NCBI GenBank assembly: GCA_963728985.1
Contig: CAVSME010000004.1
Coordinates: forward strand, 1-31,656
Direction: 5' to 3'
Origin: DASXAI01 sp963728985
GTDB lineage: Bacteria; Actinomycetota; Acidimicrobiia; Acidimicrobiales; Ilumatobacteraceae
DNA: 31,656 nt
In this document: one piece after another, positions 1 to 7,768 of the stretch
Layout of the letters: each line of letters opens with the position of its first letter
Numbering within the stretch: position 1 is the stretch's first letter
Program-made: the position numbers and the translations under genes
The notes under the pieces: model-generated
Databases searched by the model: none
What the model was told of the DNA's origin: nothing
The model's input: only the letters and a program-made list of their open reading frames with translations

Positions 1-1504
1 GACCGGGCACCAGCGGTTCAGCCGGTGGTGCTGTTCGTCGGCGGGGCGGAAGACGAGCACCCAGTCGTCGTCGCCGGCGGCGTTCTTGCCCGGCGTCTCG
101 TACGGAGCCGACGCCGGGCGAAACGAGCCGTCGGTGGGATCGAACCACTGGGCCGTGGCGCCGGACTGCAGCTTCGATTGGTCGACGGTGAGCGTGCGCC
201 GGTCGGGGTGTAGACGATGGCGAGTGTGCCATCGGCGGTCACCGCCGCGGTGGCATAGTCGTTGTCGAGCACGTCGCCGGTCGAGGTAGTGGCCCACACC
301 GCCGGTGAGGAAGGCGTGCGTCTGGTCGGGCACGAGTTCCTGCCACGGCCGGCGCGCTGAGGAAGTTCTCCAGGATGACCGAGCTCTGTAACCGCCTGGG
401 TGTCGAGGTGGTCGCGCCAGTTCTCGTCGTTCAATCCCCACGTGTAGCCATTGCCGTACAGCTGCCCGCAGCGCCCGACAAGCGCGGTCCACCACTCCTG
501 GCGTCGCAGGGTCACGTCGGTCGTCTCGGCCCGCCGTCGTTGTTCTCGTCCTCGTAGTTCGCCTCGACCATGATGACCGGCTGCGTCGGGTGCGAGTCGT
601 AGGCCGAAGCACGACGTCGTAGGTCGGGCGAGTAGCTGTAGGCGGTGGCCACGTCGATGAGTGGCGGCCAGGCGGAGTCGTCGAACGACGTCGACACCGG
701 TGGTATTGAGCTCGATCGTCTGCAGCTTGCGCGGGGTCGCAGCTGCGGATGCCTTGCGACGAGCGCGAGCTCGTACGGGTCGTACGGGTTCCATTGGTCG
801 GTCTGGTAGTCGTTGCCCAGCATCCAGATGATGTTCTGGGCGTCCTTGTAGCGGGCGCCGAGGAACTCCCGTAACCACGGCTCTTGTCGACGCCGTTGTC
901 CTTGAGCAGATCGCGGAAGCTCCCGGTCTCCGCCGGATCGAGCAGCAGCGTGATGCCGTGGCGGGCGGCGAGCTGCGACCATGGTGTCCATCCGGGCGAA
1001 ATAGTCGGGGTTCGGCGTGGACAGGTCGTCGTTAAGGAACGGCTTGATCCCGTCGTAGGTGCTGGCGTCGTGGCGCCGAGGGTGTACGTCCCGCAGATCA
1101 GGTTCACCCAGGCGGTGTTGAAGCCCTGGGCCTGCCGATCGGCGAAGAAGAAGTCCATGTCCTCGGTCGACAGTTGGCCGAGAGGCACTGGGGCGAGTCG
1201 CCGATGAGCATGACGGATGGCCGCGCTGGTCGACGAGGTACCGGCCGTTCGAGCTCACCGCCACCGGGAAGGCCAGCGTCGCGGCGGCGCCGGTGCGGCC
1301 GTCGGGCGGCGTCGGCCGTCGACACGTCGCCGGGCGGCGTGGTGCTGCCGGGCCAGTGGTGGGGCCGCCGCGGACGGCGACGCACCGCGACCCCGGTGAC
1401 GAGCACGCATCGCCATGCCGCGACCATCCGTGTGCCGCCCGACGGTGGCGGCTGCCCGGACCATGCCGCCCGGTGCTCCGCGGCCACGCCGACCCGACTC
1501 CCAT
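1..1504 (-). pseudogene. DUF4038 / apiosidase-like glycoside hydrolase, multiply frameshifted, 3' end at window edge
   Basis: Piecing the three minus-strand frames together gives a recognisable DUF4038 protein. From the N-terminus I read NGRYLVDQRGHP, MLIGDSPQCLSAN, ASTYDGIKPFLNDDL, NPDYFARMDTMV, then FLGARYKDAQNIIWMLGNDY, PVIMVEANYEDE and LYGNGYTWGLN. The tail (NDYATAAVTADGTLAIVYTP, DDDWVLVF) matches the small C-terminal domain (PF12904 type) that usually follows. These proteins are (beta/alpha)8 glycoside hydrolases, normally secreted and acting on plant or bacterial glycans. The Glu in VMVEANYE is a plausible catalytic residue by family analogy. The first minus-strand ATG is at 1504; a signal peptide cannot be read cleanly because of shifts. 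The frame stays open to base 1. At least six frame changes occur, so this is either a decayed gene or, more likely, poor sequence. The family call is fairly safe; gene integrity is not. Confidence 0.7.
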
Positions 1505-1635
1505 GATATGAGTACTCGTCAACTCCCGTTCGGCGGCCGCCGCCGGGCGCGATCCCCAAAGTGGCGCCAGGCCAGATCGACACACGCTCAGCCGCCGTCG
1601 CTCGCGCGGCGGACGCCGTTCGAGGAGAGAGTCAG

Positions 1636-2639
1636 ATGAAAGACGGAGCCCTTCGCAGGGTGACCTCGTCGAAGTGCGTGGCGCGGCCGAAATCCTCGAG
1701 ACGCTCGATGAGCGCGGGGCGCTGGACGCCATGCCGTTCATGCCGGAAATGATCGCCCATGCGGGCGGCGGTTCACCGTTGATCGTCGGGCCGAGAAGGT
1801 GTGCGACACCGTCAACACGACCCTGCAGAGCCGCCGGCTTCCCGACACTGTCTTCCTCGACGACGACCGTTGCGATGGTGCTGCCCACGGTGGCTGCCAG
1901 GCAGAGTGCCGCTTCATCTGGAAGGAGGCGTGGCTGCGCACGGGTCGCAGCCGGAACTGCCAGGCACCCCGCTCCGACGACGACGCTGCCGGTCGCAGGC
2001 CCTGCGCGAACGCACCGTGGCCAACACCCGGCGACCCGGCGACGACGGCGACGTCCGGTATCGGTGCCAGGCGACCGAGCTTTCGCTGGCATCGACCCGG
2101 CTGGCGAACACGATCCCCGGCCCGTACGTCCGCGAGCTGACCTCGGCAACGTGCCGATCGGCAAGTTCGCCCGGGTCATGGGCCGCGCGGTCGTGTGGCA
2201 GCCGGCACACCGCTCGAGCGCTGCCCTGGCCGAAGGGCCCGCACGACGTCGCCGAAGGCGAGCCGCTCGACCTGCAGCGTCGGTGAATGGGTGCGGGTGA
2301 AGTCGCGTCGAGGAGGTCGAGGCCACGCTGACGACCGAGCGGCGCCAACCTGGGTCTGCACTTCGACCTCGAGATGGCTGCCGTTCTGCGGCCAGGTCAT
2401 GCGGGTGCGCGGCCGCGTGCACGCAGATCATCGACGAGCCGACCGGCGAGATGCTCCAGTTCGGCAGCGACTGCATCAAGCTCGAGAACGCGATACTGCT
2501 CGGGTGAGCGCAGCACCGGCCGCTGGTTCTGCGCTCGTGAGATCTATCCGTACTTGCGTGAGGCTGGCTCGAGCGGGTCGAAGCTCCCGCCGGCGCCGAA
2601 GGCACTGACGCCGTGGACGCGTCCTACTCCCAGTTGTAG
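1636..2639 (+). pseudogene. Cys-rich conserved protein of unknown function, multiply frameshifted
   Basis: A purine-rich ribosome site (GAGGAGAG, 1622-1629) precedes ATG 1636. Following the frame shifts gives a coherent protein that begins MKDGALR, then DLVEVRGAAEILETLDERG, LDAMPFMPEMIAHAG and a Cys-rich core: KVCDTV, DDRCDGAAHGGCQAEC, FIWKEAWL. Later segments read ELSLASTRLANTIPG, NVPIGKFARVMGRAVVWQPA, DCIKLENAIL and WFCAREIYPY, and the frame closes with TAG at 2637-2639. The cysteines and the repeated aromatic-rich 'W-x-E-A-W-L' style segments suggest a metal or disulfide site, but I do not recognise an assigned function. I believe this is a recurrent hypothetical family in actinobacterial glycan loci, from memory only. 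Single missing bases can be placed near 1653 and 1763, and more follow. Its 3' end overlaps the convergent GT2 gene by 16 bp, which supports the restored stop. Confidence 0.6.
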
Positions 2640-3555
2640 ATCGCCTCGACCGCTTGCTTGCGGGCCCGCAGCCAGAGGAGCTGGACGGCGACCAGCAGAT
2701 CCTTGGCGAGCTTGGGCGAGTACCACGCCGCCCACCGCGCCGTGGTCAGGCGCACCGCAGCCGCTCGCCGATGGCGATCTTCGCCGTGGGCACGACGCTG
2801 GCGAAGCTGTGGAGCTCCAGCCAGTTCGGGAACGAGGCCTTCCCCTTGCGGTCCGGGTTGTACCACGCCATCCGATCGCGCCAGTTGGCCACGTAGTTCT
2901 TGGGGTGGAACCGCTTGTAGAAGAGCGGCCGGTGGATGGCGTGGAAGCGGCCGCGCATGGCCAGGTCGCAGAGGAACACCTTGTCGGCGTCGATGAAGTT
3001 GCCCATCGGCTGGGTCGTGCGCAGGACGTCACCGCGAATCACGCCGTAGATGGCGTCGCAGTTGTGGTCTCGGAAGGCGAGTTCGGCGAACCGCTGCGAC
3101 GGCGTGGCCGCCGTTCCCCGATCGGACTGGTACTCGCTCACCTCCTTGCCTTCCGGGTCGATGACGATCGTCCCGGGGAAGCAGATGACGACATCCGGTC
3201 GGCGCTCGAGCTCGGCGACGCACTCCTCCAGGAGGGTCGGGGCGATCAGGTCGTCGTGGGCGGCGAAGCGGATGTAGCGGCCCTTCGACAGCTCGACCGT
3301 GAGCTGCTGGTTCCTCGCTCCCCCGATGTTCGTCTCGTTGCGGTGGTAGCGGACACGACTGTCGGCGGCGGCGAAGCGGCGCGAGATCTCCTCGGTGCGA
3401 TCGGTGGAGGCGTTGTCGCAGATGATCAGCTCGAAATCACGGTAGGTCTGCGCCAACATCGATTCGATCGCAACCTCGAGGTAGTTCTCGCCGTTGTAGA
3501 CGGCCAGTCCGATGCTCACGGTCGGGCTGGGCTCCGTCGCCTGGTTCATTTCCAT
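2624..3555 (-). CDS. GT2 family glycosyltransferase (one frameshift near 2755)
   Basis: This is a GT-A fold, family 2 transferase that would add one sugar from a nucleotide donor on the cytoplasmic face of the membrane. The N-terminus carries VSIGLAVYNGENYLEVAI, then LIICDNASTDRTEEI. The metal-binding DxD-type motif is AAHDD around residue 100, and NIGGARNQQL is the usual acceptor-side segment. The reading frame from ATG 3555 meets a stop near 2746, but a second frame continues with TTARWAAWYSPKLAKDLLVA and ends with IYNWE at 2624. One lost base around 2755 explains this, giving about 310 residues, normal for the family. No Shine-Dalgarno is obvious; a TAACGT -10-like hexamer lies 9 nt before the ATG (3570-3565), so the message may be nearly leaderless. 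It is divergent from the flippase at 3816. The acceptor and donor cannot be told from sequence. Confidence 0.85.
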
Positions 3556-3676
3556 CTGGAAGTGACGTTAGCCAACGAGATCGGCGGATGCGGCGGTGGA
3601 CGGGGCCGACAATCGGCTCTCGACGCTGACCACACTCCGTGTCGGTCTGTGCGTCGGCGGTGGGACGCCGCCGGCT

Positions 3677-3723
3677 GACGGTTCGTTCGACCTAGAGCCG
3701 GGAGACGTGCGGGATCGTACGCT
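3677..3723 (+). promoter_or_regulatory. Putative promoter of flippase-1 unit, shared with 7573-7619
   Basis: This 47-bp stretch aligns without gaps to 7573-7619, upstream of the second flippase, with 33 matches by hand count and 20 of 23 in the left part. The core is TCGACCTAGAGCC, followed 18 bases later by GTACGCT. The last six bases, TACGCT (3718-3723), fit a TANNNT -10 box, and CTAGAGCC sits where a -35 would be. A leader of about 85 nt would follow before ATG 3816. The similarity is seen directly; the promoter role is inferred. Confidence 0.5.
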
Positions 3724-3815
3724 GGAAGGGCGATGGGCACCCGGCATCAGGCACGACGGCGGCGTCGATGATGACCACGCAACGTAGGCAACCACCCCAA
3801 CGCTGAGACGGACCG

Positions 3816-5306
3816 ATGAACAACCTCAGACGCAACCTCGCGTGGTTGCTCTTCTCCCAGGCAGCGACGTGGCTCGTGTCGATCGCCGCGCTCCTGGTCG
3901 TGCCCCGGATGCTGGGCGATGAGGTGTTCGGGCAGCTGAGCTTCGTCATCGTCTACATCAGCTTCTTCGACCTGCTCGGCAACCTGGGCATCAACTCCTT
4001 CCTCGTGAAGGCCATCGCCCGAGACACCAGCAGCGTCGGTCGCTACACCGTCAATGCCATCGTGCTCAAGCTCATCCTGACGACGTCCCTCCTCGTCATC
4101 GGCTTCGGCCTCGCCTTCGCACTCGGGTTCTCGCACACCACGATCGTCCTGCTCGCCCCCTTCTCGATCGGCTTGCTGATCAACGTGGTCGGCCTCACCA
4201 TCGGGGCCGCTCTCACCGGATTGCAACAGATGGCCGAGTTGGCCAAGTGGAACATGCTCCAGGGCTATGTGGGTGGCCTCGGGAGCATGCTCATCCTGGT
4301 GAACCACGGCTCGCTGCTGGCCTATGCCCTGTTCTTCAACCTGGCGTTCATCATCCCGATACCCGCCAACCTGCGGAGGCTGTGGCCGCACATCCGCAAG
4401 AACCACGCCATCGACGTCCGCGGCTGGATCGAGATCGTGAAGGGCGGCCTCCCGTTCTTCGTCCTGGCGGCGCTGATCGTCGTCTACGGCACGATCGACA
4501 TACCGATGCTCCAGGCGATGACCGGGAGCGAGGAGGTCGGGTGGTACGCACTGGCCTACCGGTGGGTGAGCGTCCCTGCGTTCTTCGCCGCCACCGTGGC
4601 TGGTGTCTTCTTCCCGGCGTTGTCGGCCGAGGGCGTGAAGGTGACGGCGGCCTTCACGAGCCTCGCCAACCGCGCCCTGAAGCTGGTCGTGCTGGTGGCC
4701 ACCCCGGCGGCGGTCGGCATCGCCTTGATCGCCCAGCCCTTCCTGACCCTCTTGTACCACGGCGAGTTCCAGGAGGCCGTGCCGCTGCTGCGCATCCTGG
4801 CGCTCCACATCCCTGTCGTGGGCTTCGACATCATCCTCGGCGTCGTCGCGATGGCCGCCGATCGGCAGCGCAACTGGGTGATCATCAGCGTCATCGCCGC
4901 CGTGTTCAACCCGCTGCTCAACCTCGTGTTCATCCCGCAGTCACAGCACCTGTGGGGCAACGGGGCCATCGGCGCCGCCATCGTCACGGTGTTCACCGAA
5001 GTCATCCTCATGGTCGGTGCCATCGGACTCCGGCCCAAGGGTGTGCTCGACCGGCCCACCGTCAACAGCCTGCTGCGCATCGTGCTCGCCAGCGCCACGA
5101 TGGTCCCGGTCGTCGTCGCGCTGGACGGCGCGCCGCTCGGCGCCCAGATCGCGGCCGGCATGCTCATCTACGCCCTGGCGTCCTTCGCGCTGGGCACGAT
5201 CTCGCTCTCCGAGCTGAAGCAGTTGCGGTCGACATCCAGCCGGGGCCCGGCGCCGGTGGTCATGGTCTCGGAGGTCCTCCTCGCCGAGGACGTCATCACC
5301 ACATAG
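3816..5306 (+). CDS. Wzx-type polysaccharide flippase (flippase 1)
   Basis: The product is a 496-residue, highly hydrophobic protein with roughly 12-14 membrane segments, of the MOP superfamily of polysaccharide flippases. Such proteins move undecaprenyl-diphosphate-linked repeat units from the inner to the outer face of the cytoplasmic membrane. The start NNLRRNLAWLLFSQAATWL and the following VVPRMLGDEVFGQLSF are typical of the family, in which the first helix is followed by a 'G-x-x-x-F/Y-G' segment. ATG 3816 is preceded by GAGACGG, and the same arrangement is kept in the paralogue at 7769 (GAGACGCCC), supporting this start. It lies about 100 bp ahead of the epimerase gene and is probably cotranscribed with it. 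The two flippases are close paralogues along their whole length (for example, both contain AADRQR and GNGAIGAAIVTV). The transported glycan is unknown. Confidence 0.93.
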   Translation: MNNLRRNLAWLLFSQAATWLVSIAALLVVPRMLGDEVFGQLSFVIVYISFFDLLGNLGINSFLVKAIARDTSSVGRYTVNAIVLKLILTTSLLVIGFGLAFALGFSHTTIVLLAPFSIGLLINVVGLTIGAALTGLQQMAELAKWNMLQGYVGGLGSMLILVNHGSLLAYALFFNLAFIIPIPANLRRLWPHIRKNHAIDVRGWIEIVKGGLPFFVLAALIVVYGTIDIPMLQAMTGSEEVGWYALAYRWVSVPAFFAATVAGVFFPALSAEGVKVTAAFTSLANRALKLVVLVATPAAVGIALIAQPFLTLLYHGEFQEAVPLLRILALHIPVVGFDIILGVVAMAADRQRNWVIISVIAAVFNPLLNLVFIPQSQHLWGNGAIGAAIVTVFTEVILMVGAIGLRPKGVLDRPTVNSLLRIVLASATMVPVVVALDGAPLGAQIAAGMLIYALASFALGTISLSELKQLRSTSSRGPAPVVMVSEVLLAEDVITT

Positions 5307-5411
5307 GGACGTGGGAATGACGCCCGCGGTCGGTCATCTGGCCCATGGTGTGGCCGATTGGTTGCTCGTACACTTCGCTCGAAGGGTTCCTGTGGAAAGG
5401 CGGACACGGAG

Positions 5412-5975
5412 TTGATCTTCACGGAAACAGCGCTCCCCGGTGCGTTCATCATCGACATCGAGCGGCGCGGCGACGATCGCGGCTATTTCGCCCGGGTCTT
5501 CTGCCAAGAGGAGTTCGCCGAGCACGGTCTGAAGCCGGTCATCGCCCAAGCCAACATCGCGTACAACGCCACGAAGGGCACGCTGCGCGGCATGCACTTC
5601 CAGTTCCCGCCCCACGCCGAGACGAAGCTGGTGCGCTGCACACGTGGCGCCATCCTCGACATCATCGTCGACCTCCGGCCCGAGAGCCCGACCTACCTGC
5701 AGCACGTCGCCGTCGAGTTGAGCAACGCCAACCAGCGAGCCCTGTACGTGCCGGAGCGCTTCGGTCACGGCTATCAGGCGCTCGAGGACGACACCGAGAC
5801 GAGCTACCAGGTCGGTGAGTTCTACGCCCCCAAGTACGAGGGCGGTCTCCGCTACGACGATCCCCGCCTGGCCCTCGAGTGGCCGCTCCCGGTCGGCGAG
5901 ATGTCGCCGAAGGACCAGGGCTGGACGATGCTCGACGACTACGAGCCCGAGCTCCGGCGGCGCATGACCCTATGA
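5412..5975 (+). CDS. RmlC-like dTDP-4-dehydrorhamnose 3,5-epimerase family protein
   Basis: The product is a cupin-fold sugar-nucleotide epimerase, cytoplasmic, normally epimerising C3 and/or C5 of a dTDP-4-keto-6-deoxyhexose. I choose TTG 5412 as start because GGAAAGG (5394-5400) lies 11 nt upstream and the resulting 187 residues match the usual length; an in-frame TTG at 5358 would add 18 residues. Landmarks are DDRGYFARVF at 21-30, GTLRGMHFQFPP with catalytic His62, CTRGAILDIIVDLRP around 77-90, FGHGYQALED near 118-126, Tyr132 and Tyr138, and RYDDPRLALEWP at 147-158. These are the active-site elements of true RmlC. No rmlA, rmlB or rmlD is nearby, so the actual substrate could be a different 4-keto sugar. 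It sits between the flippase and the SAF oxidoreductase in one plus-strand unit. Confidence 0.9.
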   Translation: MIFTETALPGAFIIDIERRGDDRGYFARVFCQEEFAEHGLKPVIAQANIAYNATKGTLRGMHFQFPPHAETKLVRCTRGAILDIIVDLRPESPTYLQHVAVELSNANQRALYVPERFGHGYQALEDDTETSYQVGEFYAPKYEGGLRYDDPRLALEWPLPVGEMSPKDQGWTMLDDYEPELRRRMTL

Positions 5976-6015
5976 ACCCGTTCGCTTCGACCCACCCCAC
6001 GGCCTGGAGGAAACC

Positions 6016-7368
6016 ATGATCATCGTTGACAACGCTCTCCGCGCCCGGGAGGCGGCCGGCACGCCGATCCGCGTGGGCATGGTGGGGGCCGGCTTCATGG
6101 GCCAGGGCCTCACCAACCAGATCACCAACAGCGTCCCGGGCATGCGCATGGCCGCCGTCTACAACCGGCGCCCCGAGCGGGCCGAGCACGTCTACCGCTA
6201 CTCGGGCATCGACGACATCGCCCGGGTGGACACCCAGGCCGCCTTCGACGCCGCCGTGCAGCGGGGGGCCGGCGTCGTCGCCGACGATCCGTTCCTCATG
6301 TGCCGATCCGACCAGATCGACGTCATCATCGACGTCACCGGCTCGGTCGAGTTCGGCGCCCGGGTGATCCTCGAGGCGTTCGCCCACGGCAAGCCCGTGG
6401 TGCTCATGAACGCCGAGGTCGACGCCACCATCGGCCCGATGCTGCAGGTGTACGCCCGCCAGCACGGCGTGACGCTGTCGGCCTGCGACGGCGACGAGCC
6501 CGGCCTGCAGATGAACCTCGTGCGGTGGGTCCAGGGCCTCGGGCTCATCCCGCGTGTCATCGGGAACGTGAAGGGCCTCCAGGACCCGTACCGGAACCCC
6601 ACCACCCAGCAGGGCTGGGCCGAGCGGTGGGGCCAGAACGCGGCGATGGTCACGTCGTTCGCCGACGGCTCCAAGATCAGCTTCGAGCAGACGATCGTGG
6701 CCAACGCCACCGGCTTCAAGGTGCTCAACCGCGGGATGTCGCGGGGCCGGGTCTACGACGGCTCGATCATGGACATCCACCAGCTCTACGACCTCGACCA
6801 GGTTCGCGAGCTGGGCGGCGTGGTCGACTACACGGTCGGCCCGGCGGGCGTGAAGATCTTCGTCCTCGCCGAGCACGCCGATCCCAAGCAGCGTCACTAC
6901 CTCGAGCTGTACAAGATGGGCGAGGGCCCGCTCTACCCGTTCTGGGTGCCCTACCACCTGGTCCACTTCGAGACGCCCAACTCGATCGCCCGCGTCGTGC
7001 TGCTCGGCGACAACCTCGCCCCGCCGCTGGCCGGTCCGGTCGTCGAGGTGGCCGCCGTGGCCAAGCGCGACCTCGCCGCCGGCGAGGTGCTCGACGAGTA
7101 CGGCATGTACACGACGTACGGCGAGGCGACCAACGTCGAGGAGATGAGCGCGAAGCGGTACCTCCCCGAGGGCCTCGTCGAGGGGTGCCAGCTGGTGCGC
7201 CCGATCGCCCAGGACCAGGTGATCACCTACGACGACGTGATCCTGCCCAAGGGTCGGATCGCCGATCAGCTGCGGGCCGAGCAGTACCGCCACTTCCGGG
7301 GCGAGACCTGGCTCGAGGAGCGGCTGGCGGCCTCGGAGCGCCAGGGCGAACTGGTCGCCGGCCACTGA
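6016..7368 (+). CDS. NAD(P)-dependent oxidoreductase with C-terminal SAF domain
   Basis: TGGAGG (6005-6010) sits just before ATG 6016. The 450-residue protein has an N-terminal Rossmann fold (VGMVGAGFMGQGL, about residues 21-33), then DVIIDVTGSVEFGARVIL and HGKPVVLMNAEVDATIG, which resemble the homoserine dehydrogenase and Gfo/Idh-type oxidoreductases. The C-terminal part (AAVAKRDLAAGEVLDEYG to QVITYDDVILP) is a SAF domain, the small beta-clip module also found in sialic acid synthases and FlgA/CpaB. Such SAF oxidoreductases recur in actinobacterial and other surface-glycan loci, where a role in making an unusual nucleotide sugar or its precursor is likely but, to my knowledge, not proven. 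It is the last gene of the flippase-1 unit, 40 bp after the epimerase, and is followed by a strong hairpin. The exact substrate is not evident. Confidence 0.85.
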   Translation: MIIVDNALRAREAAGTPIRVGMVGAGFMGQGLTNQITNSVPGMRMAAVYNRRPERAEHVYRYSGIDDIARVDTQAAFDAAVQRGAGVVADDPFLMCRSDQIDVIIDVTGSVEFGARVILEAFAHGKPVVLMNAEVDATIGPMLQVYARQHGVTLSACDGDEPGLQMNLVRWVQGLGLIPRVIGNVKGLQDPYRNPTTQQGWAERWGQNAAMVTSFADGSKISFEQTIVANATGFKVLNRGMSRGRVYDGSIMDIHQLYDLDQVRELGGVVDYTVGPAGVKIFVLAEHADPKQRHYLELYKMGEGPLYPFWVPYHLVHFETPNSIARVVLLGDNLAPPLAGPVVEVAAVAKRDLAAGEVLDEYGMYTTYGEATNVEEMSAKRYLPEGLVEGCQLVRPIAQDQVITYDDVILPKGRIADQLRAEQYRHFRGETWLEERLAASERQGELVAGH

Positions 7369-7397
7369 ACACGGGCCCCCTCGGGGACCGCCCGACC

Positions 7398-7429
7398 GGA
7401 GCCCCTCCCGCTCGCGTGGGAGGGGCTCC
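7398..7429 (+). terminator. Strong hairpin after the SAF oxidoreductase gene
   Basis: A perfect 12-bp stem (GGAGCCCCTCCC pairing with GGGAGGGGCTCC) encloses an 8-nt loop, 29 bp after the stop at 7368. No T-run follows, which is common for high-GC actinobacterial terminators. It separates the flippase-1 unit from the flippase-2 promoter. Confidence 0.7.
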
Positions 7430-7572
7430 GTCGCGTCAGGAGCCGCTTCCCGACTACGCGCAGTGACGGAGCCGGGGCAGAGCGGCGCCGGGGGGCCGGC
7501 CGTTGGCCTCGCGCTCAGTCGCCTGTCATGACCGGCGCGATCCGCTCCGCGCCCAGCTCCCGGCGCCGTCAG

Positions 7573-7619
7573 GACGGTCCGATCGACCTAAAGCCAAGGG
7601 ACCGGCCGACCCGTACAGT
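7573..7619 (+). promoter_or_regulatory. Putative promoter of flippase-2 unit, matching 3677-3723
   Basis: This block is an ungapped match to the sequence upstream of flippase 1. The core TCGACCTAAAGCC begins exactly 30 bases before GTACAGT, the same spacing as the other copy. TACAGT (7614-7619) is a possible -10 box. Its distance to the start codon (about 149 nt) differs from the other copy (about 92 nt), so the block is conserved while the leader is not. Promoter activity is inferred. Confidence 0.5.
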
Positions 7620-7768
7620 TGACCTCGCAAGCCGACGAGCGGAACACACACGGTGACCACGGAAACGACGCACGCGGAGCGTTCGCAGTGGGATCGGCAC
7701 GGCACCGACGGTGTGCCCGGCTGGCGATGCAGCGACGGACTTCGACCCCCCTCTGATCGAGACGCCCG

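Larger units (their letters stand above)
7369..7768. other. 400-bp intergenic region with hairpin and putative promoter
   Basis: This gap holds the hairpin at 7398-7429, then about 140 bp without a recognisable element, then the promoter-like block at 7573-7619, then a leader of about 145 nt ending in GAGACGCCCG before ATG 7769. I see no convincing small gene; the frames crossing it lack ribosome sites and have no recognisable product. Confidence 0.6.

Noticed and set aside
2374..3678. A 434-codon open frame on the plus strand over the GT2 gene
   Set aside because: Its first part borrows the tail of the Cys-rich gene, the rest is antisense to a well-supported GT2.
3677..3723. Sigma-28/WhiG-type promoter
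   Set aside because: TAGA/TAAA is present, but the GCCGATAA box at N15 is not; the partial GCCGAC in the second copy is at the wrong distance and is missing in the first.
5662..7365. A 567-codon open frame on the minus strand over the SAF oxidoreductase and epimerase genes
   Set aside because: It is the antisense reflection of third-position GC bias in the two plus-strand genes; the sequence is low in complexity and matches nothing recognisable.
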